Assembly (NCBI RefSeq): GCF_003030465.1
Contig: NZ_CP028339.1
Coordinates: forward strand, 2,418,001 to 2,482,000
Direction of reading: 5' to 3'
Origin: Thauera aromatica K172
GTDB lineage: Bacteria; Pseudomonadota; Gammaproteobacteria; Burkholderiales; Rhodocyclaceae
DNA length: 64,000 bases
In this document: piece by piece, positions 55,415 through 64,000 of the stretch
Numbering within the stretch: the stretch's first letter is position 1
How the letters are laid out: each line of letters starts with the position of its first letter
The notes under the pieces: model-generated
Databases searched by the model: none
What the model was told of the DNA's origin: nothing
What the model saw: the letters and a program-made list of their open reading frames with translations, nothing else
Program-made: the position numbers and the translations under genes

Positions 55415-55611
55415 GATCCATCTCCTTCCAGGTCGATAATCGGTGTTGCCCGTGCGTTCAGGCGACGGATTGATTACAGCACCCGGATGTAAGCAGGATT
55501 TATCGGCAGACTTGGCTTTTGCAGCACAGTGTCTCGGCCCCCCGCCCGGATACGCTGGGATACAAAGGCGCCCCCCTCAACCCTTAAGATGGGCGCCATG
55601 GAGAACGACCG

Positions 55612-56376
55612 ATGAGCCAGCAAGACCACATCCTGATCGTCGACGACGACCGCGAGATCCGCCACCTGCTCGCCGATTACCTCGAAAAACAAGGTCTGCG
55701 GTGCACGGCCGTGGCCGATGGGCGGGAGATGAAGAGCGCGCTCGAACAGCACCGCATCGACCTCATCGTGCTCGACGTGATGATGCCGGGCGACGACGGC
55801 CTGACCCTGTGCCGCAACCTGCGCGCCAGCGGCAGCCCCCATGCCAACACGCCGATACTGATGCTGACCGCGCGCGGCGAGGACATGGACCGCATCCTCG
55901 GCCTGGAGATGGGGGCCGACGACTATCTGGCGAAACCTTTCGTACCGCGCGAACTCTATGCGCGCATCCGCGCCGTGCTGCGCCGTACCCGGGCGCTGCC
56001 GCCCAATCTGGAGGCGACGCCTCCGGCCAATGCCCGCGAACTTCGGTTCTCCCACTGGCGGCTGGACACCGTCAATCGTCACCTGATCGATACCGACGGT
56101 ACCGTCGTGGCGCTCTCCGGTGCCGAGTACCGGATCCTCAGCGTATTCCTGTCCCATCCGCAGAAAGTGCTGTCGCGCGACCAGCTGATGGAACTGACCC
56201 AGGGGCGCGAAGCCGACGTCTTCGATCGCTCGATCGATCTGCTCGTCAGCCGTGTGCGCCAGCGCCTGGGCGACAGCGCGCGCGAACCGACGATCATCAA
56301 GACGGTGCGCAACGAAGGCTATGTCCTGGCCGCTGAAGTGGCTGCGACCGGAACCCGCGCGGAAACCGGCCGATGA
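55612..56376 (+). CDS. OmpR-family response regulator
   Basis: Regulator of 254 residues. Receiver 1-125 with DDD at the start, phospho-acceptor D in LIVLDVMMPGDDG and K in YLAKPFVPREL; a winged-helix output domain at about 145-245 (LSGAEYRILSVFLSHPQKV, DRSIDLLVSRVRQRLGD, TVRNEGYVLA), which is close to the OmpR/CpxR type. It overlaps the kinase gene by four bases. Target likely includes the divergent Spy-like gene. Confidence 0.94.
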   Translation: MSQQDHILIVDDDREIRHLLADYLEKQGLRCTAVADGREMKSALEQHRIDLIVLDVMMPGDDGLTLCRNLRASGSPHANTPILMLTARGEDMDRILGLEMGADDYLAKPFVPRELYARIRAVLRRTRALPPNLEATPPANARELRFSHWRLDTVNRHLIDTDGTVVALSGAEYRILSVFLSHPQKVLSRDQLMELTQGREADVFDRSIDLLVSRVRQRLGDSAREPTIIKTVRNEGYVLAAEVAATGTRAETGR

Positions 56377-57710
56377 ACCTGCCGTGGCCGCGCAGCCTGT
56401 TTGCCCGCCTGATCCTGATCTGGCTGGTCGGCATCACCCTGGTGCTGGCAGTGAGCCTGGCCCTGTTCCTCGGCGAGCGCGAGCGCATCGGCCGCAGCGC
56501 GCTGTTCGAGGGCGTGGCGCAGGAAGTTGCCGCCGCTGCCGACCTGCTCGACCGGATGTCGCCGCCGGAGCGGGAACGCTGGATCGACGAATTCGGCCGC
56601 CGCCGCCTGCGCCTGAGCCTGAGGCCCTTGCGCGACGGCTTGCATGCGCTCGGCGCAGAGCACCCGCTTCATGCCGCCTTGCGCAGCGCGATGCCCGCCC
56701 GCCCGTTCGCCCTCTTCATTCATCCGCACAATGGCCGGCCGCATCCGGTGCTGCTGATCACCTTGCAACTTGCCGACGGTGCCCACGTACAGGTCCGCCT
56801 GCCCGACATCGCGCCGATGCCGCCGATCCGCCCCCCTCAACCCGAACGCCTGTTCGCCGCACTGGCCGCGCTGGTCGCGGGAGTCGGCCTGCTCACCTGG
56901 ATCGCGGTGCGCCTGGCGACTCGGCCGCTGTCGCGCATGGCCGCCGCCGCCCGCGCCCTGGGCGAGGACCCCGGACGGGCGCCGATGGACACCCGCGGCC
57001 CGACCGAAGTCACCCAGGCCGCCGCCGCCTTCAATCAGATGCAGCAGCGTATCCAGGAGCACGTAACCGAGCGCACCCGCATCCTGGCGGCGATCTCGCA
57101 CGATCTGCAAACACCGATCACCCGTCTGCGCCTGCGCGCCGAACTGGTCGATGACGTAACCTTGCGCAGCCGCATTCAGTCCGACCTGGATGCGATGCAG
57201 GGGCTGGTGAAGGAAGGGCTCGCCTACGCCCGCAGTCTCGACGAGCGCGCCCCTCCCCAGCCGATCGAACTCGTCCAGCTGCTGCAGGCGCTCGCCGAAG
57301 ACGCGCACGACATGGGATGGACGGTGCGCCTCCACGGAGCACTCTCCCAGGCCCGCGTCGACGGCAACCCCTCGGCGCTGCGCCGGGCGCTGTGGAACCT
57401 GATCGAAAACGGGATCAAGTTCGGCGGCGAAGTCGACATCGAGCTGGCGGCGATCGCCAGCGGCTTCGAGATCCGCATCCGCGACCATGGCCCGGGGCTG
57501 CCCGAGGCAGAACTGGAAAAAGTGTTCAATCCGTTCTATCGCACCGAAGCGTCGCGCAACCGTGAGACCGGCGGCACCGGACTCGGTCTCGCGATCGCCC
57601 GCAACCTGCTGCGCGGCCAGCATGGCGAAGTCAGCCTGCGCTCCCTTCCAGAGGGTGGGCTGGAAGCGCGCGTCACCCTCGATACGCGCCAACCCGCTCC
57701 CGGCAGGTAG
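56373..57710 (+). CDS. EnvZ/CpxA-type membrane sensor kinase
   Basis: Kinase of 445 residues. Helix 1 about 8-29, a periplasmic sensor of about 130 residues, helix 2 about 162-183, HAMP (ATRPLSRMAAAARALGED), phosphoacceptor ILAAISHDLQTPITRLR, then ATPase with NLIENGIKFG, DHGPGLP, NPFYR and GGTGLGLAIARNLLRGQHG. Partner of the OmpR-type regulator encoded just before. Probably senses envelope or metal stress, judging from the divergent Spy-like gene. Confidence 0.94.
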   Translation: MNLPWPRSLFARLILIWLVGITLVLAVSLALFLGERERIGRSALFEGVAQEVAAAADLLDRMSPPERERWIDEFGRRRLRLSLRPLRDGLHALGAEHPLHAALRSAMPARPFALFIHPHNGRPHPVLLITLQLADGAHVQVRLPDIAPMPPIRPPQPERLFAALAALVAGVGLLTWIAVRLATRPLSRMAAAARALGEDPGRAPMDTRGPTEVTQAAAAFNQMQQRIQEHVTERTRILAAISHDLQTPITRLRLRAELVDDVTLRSRIQSDLDAMQGLVKEGLAYARSLDERAPPQPIELVQLLQALAEDAHDMGWTVRLHGALSQARVDGNPSALRRALWNLIENGIKFGGEVDIELAAIASGFEIRIRDHGPGLPEAELEKVFNPFYRTEASRNRETGGTGLGLAIARNLLRGQHGEVSLRSLPEGGLEARVTLDTRQPAPGR

Positions 57711-57785
57711 CGAACGGTCGGGCGTCCGGCGAGACCTGCCCCGAGGAAGCAGCAATGTGGTTCAATTCCGAGCCGCGACGCTGCA

Positions 57786-58688
57786 ATGCACAAAAAAGCC
57801 ATGCCTGCCTTCTGGATGATCGTTTCCTGCTTTCTGTTCGCCTGCATGGGCGTATGTGTGAAGCTCGCCGCAGTCGACTTTTCCACCGGCGAAACCGTGC
57901 TCTACCGCGGTTTTGTCAGCATGCTGATCATGGCCGTGCTGGCGCTGGCCCAGCGCATCCCGCTGAGTACGCCACACTGGCGTCTGCAGCTTTCACGCAG
58001 TCTGTCGGGTTCGATTGCGCTGGCCTGTTACTTCTTCGCTATCGGCCTGCTGCCGCTGGCGACCGCGGTCACGCTGAATTACACCTCACCAATTTTCGTC
58101 GCCCTCCTCCTGGTGCTGCTCCTTGGCGAGCGCCTGCGCTGGCCGGCGCTGCTCGCGGTGCTGATCGGCTTCATCGGCGTGGCGCTTTTGCTGCGTCCCA
58201 CGCTGCAGCCCGATCAATGGCCCGGAGCGCTCGCCGGACTGGGCTCGGGCGCAGTCGCCAGTCTCGCCTACATCAGCGTGCGCGAACTGGGCCGCGTCGG
58301 CGAACCCGAAGTACGCACCGTATTCTGGTTTTCGCTGACAACCTCGCTCGTCGGGCTGTCGTGGACGCTCGCCACCGGCTTCCACCTTCCCGCCCCGGGC
58401 CAGCTCATGACCCTGCTCGGGATCGGGCTGTTCGGCGGTCTCGCACAGCTGGCGATGACGCGCTCCTACCGTTACGGGCGCACCGTGGTCTCGGCCAACC
58501 TGAGCTACGCCACGGTGGTCTTCGCCAGCCTGTTCGGGGTGTTGATATGGGACGAAGCCATGCCATCTTCATCGTGGCTGGCAATCGCCCTGATCGTCGC
58601 CAGCGCTATCCTGATCTCGCTCGCCACGCGCAGACCCGGCTCCCCGGCGCAACGGGCGCCGGCGTCCTCCCGACCCGCCGGCGATTGA
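57786..58688 (+). CDS. DMT-family (EamA) membrane transporter
   Basis: Inner-membrane protein of 300 residues with ten helices in two EamA repeats (AACYFFAIGLLPLATAVTL in the first; LAQLAMTRSYRYGRTVVSAN in the second). It is of the RhaT/YedA kind of metabolite exporters; the substrate cannot be inferred. The last 25 residues are Pro/Ser/Arg rich. It stands 75 bases after the kinase gene. Confidence 0.88.
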   Translation: MHKKAMPAFWMIVSCFLFACMGVCVKLAAVDFSTGETVLYRGFVSMLIMAVLALAQRIPLSTPHWRLQLSRSLSGSIALACYFFAIGLLPLATAVTLNYTSPIFVALLLVLLLGERLRWPALLAVLIGFIGVALLLRPTLQPDQWPGALAGLGSGAVASLAYISVRELGRVGEPEVRTVFWFSLTTSLVGLSWTLATGFHLPAPGQLMTLLGIGLFGGLAQLAMTRSYRYGRTVVSANLSYATVVFASLFGVLIWDEAMPSSSWLAIALIVASAILISLATRRPGSPAQRAPASSRPAGD

Positions 58689-58746
58689 GCAGGAAGCCCG
58701 GCAGGGCTATAGTTGTTCCATCCCGCGCCACTTCACGGAGACTGTC

Positions 58747-59115
58747 ATGATCAGTACCGAACACACCGACCGACTGGCTGCGATCACGGTTTTCGGCGAA
58801 TTCACGCTGGCCGACTACAAGGAATTCGAGGAGCTGGTCAATTACAAGATCCAGTTCAACGGTGCCCTCGACCTGTTGTTCGATCTGCGCGAGATGGCCG
58901 GCTTCACTCTCGACGTGGCCTGGGAGGAAATCAAGTTCTCCCGCCAGCATGCGCACGACTTCCGCCGCATCGCGGTGCTCACCGAAGACCAGTGGCTGAC
59001 CTGGAGCGCCTGGGTTTCGCAACTCTTCGTCGACGCCGAGGTACGCGTCTTCAGTGACGAAAGCGAAGCGCGCAGCTGGCTGGCCGCGGGCGAAGCCAGC
59101 GAGGCCGTGCCGTGA
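58747..59115 (+). CDS. SpoIIAA-like (STAS-fold) protein
   Basis: Protein of 122 residues of the SpoIIAA-like family: AAITVFGEFTLADYKEFEELV at the start, LDLLFDLREMAGFTLDVAWEEIK in the middle, and the typical WLTWSAWVSQLF ending strand-helix. Family members bind lipids or act in stress; function is loosely known. Its stop overlaps the GTG start of the sulfurtransferase by four bases, so the two are coupled. Confidence 0.85.
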   Translation: MISTEHTDRLAAITVFGEFTLADYKEFEELVNYKIQFNGALDLLFDLREMAGFTLDVAWEEIKFSRQHAHDFRRIAVLTEDQWLTWSAWVSQLFVDAEVRVFSDESEARSWLAAGEASEAVP

Positions 59116-59966
59116 GTGCGTCCTATGCCACCTTGATCGGGGCGGCCGATCTGGCGCAGCACATCCGCGATCCGGACTGGATCGTATGCGACTGCCGCTT
59201 CGATCTCGGCAACCCCGATTTCGGCTACCAGGCCTATCTCGCCGGCCATCTGGCAGGAGCCTACTTCCTCGATCTCGACGAGGATCTGTCGGGTGCAAAA
59301 AACGGCGCCAACGGACGCCACCCACTTCCCGATCCCGCCCGCCTGGCCGCCCGTCTGGCCACATGCGGAATCGGCAATCACAGCCAGGTCGTCGCCTACG
59401 ACGACGCCTGCGGAATGTTCGCTTCCCGCCTGTGGTGGTTGATGCGCTGGCTCGGCCATCGCCGCGTCGCCGTACTCGACGGCGGGCTGCAAGCCTGGAT
59501 CGGCTGCGGGCAGGCGATCGACTACGAGCAGCCCGAGCCCCGTCCGAACACCTATACGTTGGCGCTGCGCTCCGACCGGGTGGAAGCCGACTACGTCTTC
59601 GAACATCTGGGGCGCCCCGACATGCTGCTCATCGACGCACGCAGCCCCGATCGCTTCCGCGGTGAAAATGAAGTGCTCGACCCGATCGGCGGGCACATTC
59701 CCGGCGCGATCAACCGCCCTTACCGCGACAACCTTGACGAACACGGCTGCTTCAAGCAAGCCTCGGTGCTGCGGGAAGAATTCGGCGCGCTGCTGCAGGG
59801 ACGCAGCCCGCGCACGGTCGTGCACCAGTGCGGCTCGGGCGTCACCGCGTGCGCCAACATCCTGGCGATGGAGGCCGCCGGCCTGACCGGCTCCCGGCTC
59901 TACGCGGGCTCGTGGAGCGAGTGGTGCACCGACCCGCGGCGACCGGTCGCCCGCGGCCCGGCCTGA
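59112..59966 (+). CDS. Thiosulfate/3-mercaptopyruvate sulfurtransferase
   Basis: Two-domain rhodanese of 284 residues. The N-terminal inactive domain shows WIVCDCRFDLGNPDFGYQAY; the C-terminal catalytic domain has the active loop CGSGVTA, the form seen in 3-mercaptopyruvate sulfurtransferases (SseA) rather than CRKGVT of rhodaneses. It moves a sulfane sulfur to thiols or cyanide. The GTG at 59112 overlaps the SpoIIAA-like stop. Confidence 0.92.
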   Translation: MSASYATLIGAADLAQHIRDPDWIVCDCRFDLGNPDFGYQAYLAGHLAGAYFLDLDEDLSGAKNGANGRHPLPDPARLAARLATCGIGNHSQVVAYDDACGMFASRLWWLMRWLGHRRVAVLDGGLQAWIGCGQAIDYEQPEPRPNTYTLALRSDRVEADYVFEHLGRPDMLLIDARSPDRFRGENEVLDPIGGHIPGAINRPYRDNLDEHGCFKQASVLREEFGALLQGRSPRTVVHQCGSGVTACANILAMEAAGLTGSRLYAGSWSEWCTDPRRPVARGPA

Positions 59967-60026
59967 AATCGCCGCCCGGGGGACGTCCTCACTCCTGCCT
60001 CGCCACACCGGCAGGCACCGTTTCCG

Positions 60027-60821
60027 CTACCAGTCGACTTTTTCGACCGCGCCGAGCGAGCGCCCCAGAAAACGCTCCCCGATCGTCTGAAAGCGCAAAG
60101 GCACATCGCTGACAACGAAGCGGTATTCGGCCGCCCCGCCCGTGGTGCGGGCGGGCCCGGCGTCCTGCAGGTGGCGGGCGGCGAGTTCAGCAATGGTGAG
60201 GGCCGAATCGATCATCCGCACGCGCGGCCCGACCACGTCCCGCAGCAGAGGTTTGAGCAAGGGGTAATGGGTGCAGCCCAGCACCAGGCTGTCGACCTCC
60301 TCGGCGAGCACCGGGCGCAGGTATTCCTGCGCGGTCAGGCGGGTCACTCGATGCTCGAGCCAGCCCTCCTCCACCAGCGGCACGAACAGGGGGCAGGCCT
60401 GCGAATACACCTGCACCGAAGGATCGAGCTCGTGCATCCGCCGGGCGTAGGCGTTGCTGTTGATCGTCGTCGGCGTGCCGATCACGCCCACGCGGCGCCC
60501 CGCCGAATCGGCCACCGCGGCGCGGGCACCGGCTTCGATCACGTCGAGGACCGGAATGTCGGCGGCCAGCCGGTGCACGACTTCAGCCGCGACCGCCGCC
60601 ATCGTATTGCAGGCGATGACCAGCATCTTGACGTCGCGCTGGAGCAGGAACTCGGTGATCTGCGCGGTAAAGTGCTCGATGGTGGCGACCGACTTCACCC
60701 CATACGGCACGCGTGCCGTATCACCGAAATAGATAATGCTTTCCAGCGGCAGGCGCTCCATCAGCGCCCGCACCACAGTGAGCCCGCCGACCCCCGAGTC
60801 GAACACCCCGATCGGGCGCAT
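60027..60821 (-). CDS. murI: Glutamate racemase
   Basis: Cytoplasmic enzyme of 264 residues making D-glutamate for peptidoglycan. Both catalytic cysteines are in place: VIACNTMAAVAAE and VLGCTHYPLL; the start RPIGVFDSGVGGLTV is diagnostic. The ATG at 60821 is chosen from this; longer frames run into tyrS. It follows tyrS by 67 bases. Confidence 0.97.
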   Translation of the reverse strand: MRPIGVFDSGVGGLTVVRALMERLPLESIIYFGDTARVPYGVKSVATIEHFTAQITEFLLQRDVKMLVIACNTMAAVAAEVVHRLAADIPVLDVIEAGARAAVADSAGRRVGVIGTPTTINSNAYARRMHELDPSVQVYSQACPLFVPLVEEGWLEHRVTRLTAQEYLRPVLAEEVDSLVLGCTHYPLLKPLLRDVVGPRVRMIDSALTIAELAARHLQDAGPARTTGGAAEYRFVVSDVPLRFQTIGERFLGRSLGAVEKVDW

Positions 60822-60888
60822 TGCCGCCGACCGGCTCAACACCGCCTCCGGCGCACCGCACGACCACCACGTTCGCTCGAGGCGGCGC

Positions 60889-62088
60889 TCAAGACAGCAC
60901 CACCGCAGCGAACTTGCGCTTGCCCACCTGCAGCACCACGGTCTCGCCGGCCGACAGCAGCAAGCCTTTGTCCTCGACACGTTCGCCGTTCAGGCGTACC
61001 CCGCCCTGCTCGACCATCCGCATCGCCTCGGAAGTGGTGCCGGTCAGCCCGGCTTGCTTGAGGACCTGGAACAGGGGCAGCCCGGCTTCCCCGACATCAA
61101 CCCGGACTTCGGGCAGGTCATCGGGAATCGCATTGCGCTGGAAGCGCGCCTCGAAATCCGCCAGCGCCTCCTCGGCGGCCGCCGCGCCGTGAAAGCGGGC
61201 GACGAACTCCTGCGCCAGCATCACTTTGACATCGCGCGGATTGCGCCCGGCGTCGACCTCGCGGCGCAGCGCGGCGATTTCCGCGCTGGAGCGAAACGAC
61301 AGCAACTCGTAGTAACGCCACATCAGGGTATCGGACACCGACATGGTCTTGCCGAAGATTTCCTTCGCCGGCTCGGCGATGCCGATGTAGTTGCCCAGCG
61401 ATTTCGACATCTTGTTGACCCCGTCCAGGCCTTCGAGCAGCGGCACCATCACCACGCATTGCGGCTCCTGCCCGTAGTGCTTCTGCAACTCGCGCCCCAT
61501 CAGCAGGTTGAAACGCTGGTCCGTTCCGCCCAGTTCGACATCGGCCCGCATCGCCACCGAATCGTAACCCTGGCACAGCGGGTAGAGGAACTCGTGGATC
61601 GCGATCGGCTGGTTGTTGCCGTAGCGCTTGGCGAAGTCGTCGCGCTCGAGCATCCGCGCCACGGTCTGCTGCGCGGCCAGCCGGATCATTCCCGCCGCCC
61701 CCAGCCCTTCCATCCACGACGAGTTGAAGCAGATCTCGGTCTTTTCCGGGTCGAGGATCTTGAACACCTGCTCCTGGTAGGTCTTCGCGTTATCCAGGAT
61801 CTGCTCGCGCGACAGCGGCGGGCGCGTGCTGTTCTTGCCGCTCGGGTCGCCGATCATGCCGGTGAAGTCGCCGATCAGGAACAGCACGTCATGGCCGAGT
61901 TCCTGGAAGTGGCGCATCTTGTTGATCAGCACGGTGTGTCCCAGGTGGAGGTCGGGCGCGGTCGGATCGAAGCCGGCCTTCACCCGCAGCGGACGGCCGC
62001 GTTTCAGCTTTTCGACCAGTTCGGCCTCGACCAGCAGGGCATCGGTGCCGCGCTTGATCAGTTCGATCGCAGCCTGAACATCACTCAT
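60889..62088 (-). CDS. tyrS: Tyrosyl-tRNA synthetase
   Basis: Class I aminoacyl-tRNA synthetase of 399 residues. HIGH-type motif HLGH near residue 47 ([12 protein letters not shown]), KMSKS near 230 ([13 protein letters not shown]), and an S4 RNA-binding domain at the C-terminus ([16 protein letters not shown]). Length and motifs fit the TyrZ-like form found in many betaproteobacteria. Divergent from the M23 peptidase gene. Confidence 0.97.
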   Translation of the reverse strand: MSDVQAAIELIKRGTDALLVEAELVEKLKRGRPLRVKAGFDPTAPDLHLGHTVLINKMRHFQELGHDVLFLIGDFTGMIGDPSGKNSTRPPLSREQILDNAKTYQEQVFKILDPEKTEICFNSSWMEGLGAAGMIRLAAQQTVARMLERDDFAKRYGNNQPIAIHEFLYPLCQGYDSVAMRADVELGGTDQRFNLLMGRELQKHYGQEPQCVVMVPLLEGLDGVNKMSKSLGNYIGIAEPAKEIFGKTMSVSDTLMWRYYELLSFRSSAEIAALRREVDAGRNPRDVKVMLAQEFVARFHGAAAAEEALADFEARFQRNAIPDDLPEVRVDVGEAGLPLFQVLKQAGLTGTTSEAMRMVEQGGVRLNGERVEDKGLLLSAGETVVLQVGKRKFAAVVLS

Positions 62089-62170
62089 TGAATTTCTCCA
62101 AAAATACCTTCCCGAACAAGTCGATTACTTTGCTACACTCGCGGAAATTTTTTGCCTATCCAAGCCTACC

Positions 62171-63499
62171 GTGTCCATGAAGGCCAGAAAGACCCGAATT
62201 CTAGCCGATCTACCGGCCCGACTCCTCACCCGCCCGCGCAACTGGCTCTTCGGCGGCGTGGCCGGTGCTTCCTTGCTCGGTGTCGTCGCCGCCACCGCGG
62301 TCGCTCCCGGGACGAGCATCGCAGACATCCCGTTTGCGCGCGTCGTCGAAACCTTGCCGGTGCCGGCGCTCGTTCCCGAGCCGGCGCATGACTTGCCGTT
62401 CGTGCATAGCGATCGGATTCAGCCGGGCGACACCTTGCAGTCGATTTCCCGCCGTGTCGGCATCCACGATGCCGAAGCGCTCGACATGCTGTCAGGCTCG
62501 GAGCAGGGCCGCCAGGCCCTCCGCCAGCTGCGCGCAGGACGCTCGGTGACTGCCGTTGTTCATGCCGACGGGCGCATCGCATCGTTCAGCCTGCCGCTCG
62601 GCAACACCGGCCGGCAACTGATCGTCGAACGTGGCGAGAACGGCCTGGCGTTGCGCGAGGGGGACGACGGCACGCAGCTGACGATGATCGAAATGCGCTC
62701 CGGCACGATCTCGAACTCCCTGTTCGGCGCCACCGACGCGGCCGGCGTGCCCGACAGCGTCGCCAATCAGCTGGTCGATCTGTTCGGCACCACGATCGAT
62801 TTCCATACCGATCTGCGCAGTGAAGATCGCTTCAACGTGATCTACGAGTCGATCCACGCGGACGGCAATCCGGTTCGTGCCGGCCGCATTCTCGCCGCCG
62901 AGTTCATCAACAACGGGACACGCCATGCGGTCGTGCTCTACCGCGGCCCCAGCGGCAAGGACCAATACTACACGGATGACGGCCGCAGCCTGCGCCAGGG
63001 CTTCCTGCGCTCTCCGCTGGAGTTTTCCCGGGTCAGCTCGAGCTTCGGGCGACGCCTGCACCCCATCCACCGGAGCTGGCGCAAGCACAACGGCACCGAT
63101 TTTGCCGCACCGCGCGGAACGCCCGTAAAAGCCACTTCCGACGGCACAGTGGACTTTGTCGGAACGCAGAACGGCTACGGCAAGATCGTCATCCTCAAGC
63201 ACCGCAACAACGTCGCTACCGCTTACGCCCACCTCAACGGATTCGTCGGCGGCCTGCGCAATGGGCAGGCCATCAGCCAGGGAGATCCCATCGGTTACGT
63301 GGGTTCGACCGGCTGGGCCACCGGCCCGCATCTCCACTACGAGGTCCGCATCAACAACGTACCCAAGGACCCGATGACCGTCGCCCTGCCAATGGCCGAC
63401 GCGCTGAGCCCTCGGGAACTCATCGCGTTTCGCCAGGAGACCGCTCCGCTGCGCGAACGCTTCGCACTGCTCAATTACGAGCTCGCCAGCGCGGACTGA
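62171..63499 (+). CDS. M23-family peptidoglycan endopeptidase (OapA-like N-terminus)
   Basis: Envelope protein of 442 residues anchored by one N-terminal helix (about 22-42), then a LysM-like/OapA segment (IQPGDTLQSISRRVGI, about 80-125), a mixed domain, and a C-terminal LytM domain with zinc motifs HNGTDFAAPRGTPV (H..D) and HLHYEVRIN (HxH). These residues are intact, so it should be an active DD-endopeptidase. Start is GTG 62171 or ATG 62177; neither has a clear ribosome site. Divergent from tyrS, an order common in betaproteobacteria. Confidence 0.94.
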   Translation: MSMKARKTRILADLPARLLTRPRNWLFGGVAGASLLGVVAATAVAPGTSIADIPFARVVETLPVPALVPEPAHDLPFVHSDRIQPGDTLQSISRRVGIHDAEALDMLSGSEQGRQALRQLRAGRSVTAVVHADGRIASFSLPLGNTGRQLIVERGENGLALREGDDGTQLTMIEMRSGTISNSLFGATDAAGVPDSVANQLVDLFGTTIDFHTDLRSEDRFNVIYESIHADGNPVRAGRILAAEFINNGTRHAVVLYRGPSGKDQYYTDDGRSLRQGFLRSPLEFSRVSSSFGRRLHPIHRSWRKHNGTDFAAPRGTPVKATSDGTVDFVGTQNGYGKIVILKHRNNVATAYAHLNGFVGGLRNGQAISQGDPIGYVGSTGWATGPHLHYEVRINNVPKDPMTVALPMADALSPRELIAFRQETAPLRERFALLNYELASAD

Positions 63500-63538
63500 C
63501 CCCGGGCAGTGCCCGCGTGCAGAGAGCCAGGCGGATGT

Positions 63539-63578
63539 AGTCAAGGCAACGGGCGCTGCAGCGCCCGTTGCCTTGACT
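63539..63578. terminator. Perfect 40-bp palindrome between convergent genes
   Basis: AGTCAAGGCAACGGGCGCTG and its exact complement with no loop bases. No T-run. It probably ends transcription of both the M23 and the erpA gene. Confidence 0.65.
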
Positions 63579-63625
63579 GCTGTTGAAGCTCCGGTGCAGG
63601 ACGAGCCGACACCGACGACAGGGAT

Positions 63626-63976
63626 TCAGACCGAAAAGGACGAGCCGCAGCCGCAGGTGCTGGTCGCATTCGGATTGCGGATCACGAACTGGGAGCCTTC
63701 CAGACCTTCCGTATAGTCGATTTCAGCACCGAGAAGATACTGGTAGCTCATCGAGTCGATCAGCAGCATCACGCCGTTCTTCTCGTAAGTCGTGTCGTCC
63801 TCGTTGACCTCCTCGTCGAAGGTGAAGCCGTACTGGAAGCCCGAGCACCCGCCCCCCGAGACGAAGACACGTAGCTTGAGATCGGGATTGCCTTCTTCCT
63901 CGATCAGCTCGCGAACCTTGTTCGCCGCACTGTCGGTGAAGACCAGGATGTCGGGGGTTTCAACTTCTGCGCTCAT
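63626..63976 (-). CDS. erpA: Iron-sulfur cluster insertion protein ErpA
   Basis: A-type carrier of 116 residues delivering Fe-S clusters to apoproteins. The three ligand cysteines are present: C44 in [11 protein letters not shown] and C108/C110 in STCGCGSSF. Length and ending match ErpA/IscA proteins; the ErpA name is preferred over IscA because no isc genes adjoin. GAGGAGAA precedes the ATG. Confidence 0.94.
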   Translation of the reverse strand: MSAEVETPDILVFTDSAANKVRELIEEEGNPDLKLRVFVSGGGCSGFQYGFTFDEEVNEDDTTYEKNGVMLLIDSMSYQYLLGAEIDYTEGLEGSQFVIRNPNATSTCGCGSSFSV

Positions 63977-64000
63977 GTTTTCTCCTCTGTTGGGGCAGCG

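Overview
The window is a GC-rich, gene-dense stretch of a proteobacterial chromosome. The gene set points to a betaproteobacterium of the Rhodocyclales (Thauera/Azoarcus/Aromatoleum type): a cbb3 oxidase cluster with FNR and HemN, a monomeric NADP isocitrate dehydrogenase, an ActP-like acetate symporter with its DUF4212 partner, isocitrate lyase, and many two-component and c-di-GMP proteins. This placement is inferred from gene content and sequence style, not from a search. I see no insertion sequence, prophage, integrase or CRISPR array.

Layout. (1) 1-5270, minus strand: a chemosensory operon (tiny internally deleted MCP, MCP, CheY, STAS protein, CheA, then an MCP cut by the window edge). 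The CheA carries an unusual tandem RLG-type (MshEN-like) motif. (2) 5588-11534, plus strand: histidine kinase, receiver-PAS-kinase, LuxR-type regulator, and a REC-PAS-GGDEF-EAL protein; then hydroxypyruvate isomerase. (3) 12562-16221: pyrophosphatase and a copper module (CopZ-like chaperone, CopA ATPase, divergent MerR-type regulator with a textbook 19-bp-spacer promoter). (4) 16261-32792: a micro-oxic respiration block. It holds a radical SAM protein, a DsbD_2/TauE-like membrane protein, HemN, FNR, SirB-like protein, a second Crp/Fnr protein, a beta-CASP nuclease, a universal stress protein, and ccoI-ccoS / ccoN-O-Q-P-G-H. Four FNR-type boxes occur here, three of them placed next to believable -10 elements. 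(5) tRNA-Thr(CGT), then transporters (TSUP, CidA/LrgB pair, BT1-like) and an EF-G paralogue. (6) 39325-44827: acetate uptake (DUF4212 proteins, ActP-like symporter) and monomeric Icd. (7) 45437-52969: Nudix, Dut, CoaBC, RadC, L28, L33, cold-shock protein, ClpS, ClpA, RraA. (8) AceA, a Spy/CpxP-like protein divergent from an OmpR/EnvZ-type pair, a DMT exporter, a SpoIIAA-like protein coupled to a sulfurtransferase, MurI, TyrS, an M23 peptidase and ErpA.

The most interesting signal is in the 611-bp gap between ccoN and ccoS. In addition to the FNR-type promoter of ccoN, the gap holds a second FNR box centred in a perfect 34-bp palindrome. It is followed at the class II distance by a CATACT -10 and, 96 nt from the predicted start, by a rho-independent terminator with seven T. 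This has the architecture of an oxygen-regulated small RNA inside the cbb3 oxidase locus. Other points worth checking are the MshEN-like element in CheA, the mini-MCP, a TTTCA-N5-TGAAA motif shared by icd and aceA, and an orphan second DUF4212 gene.
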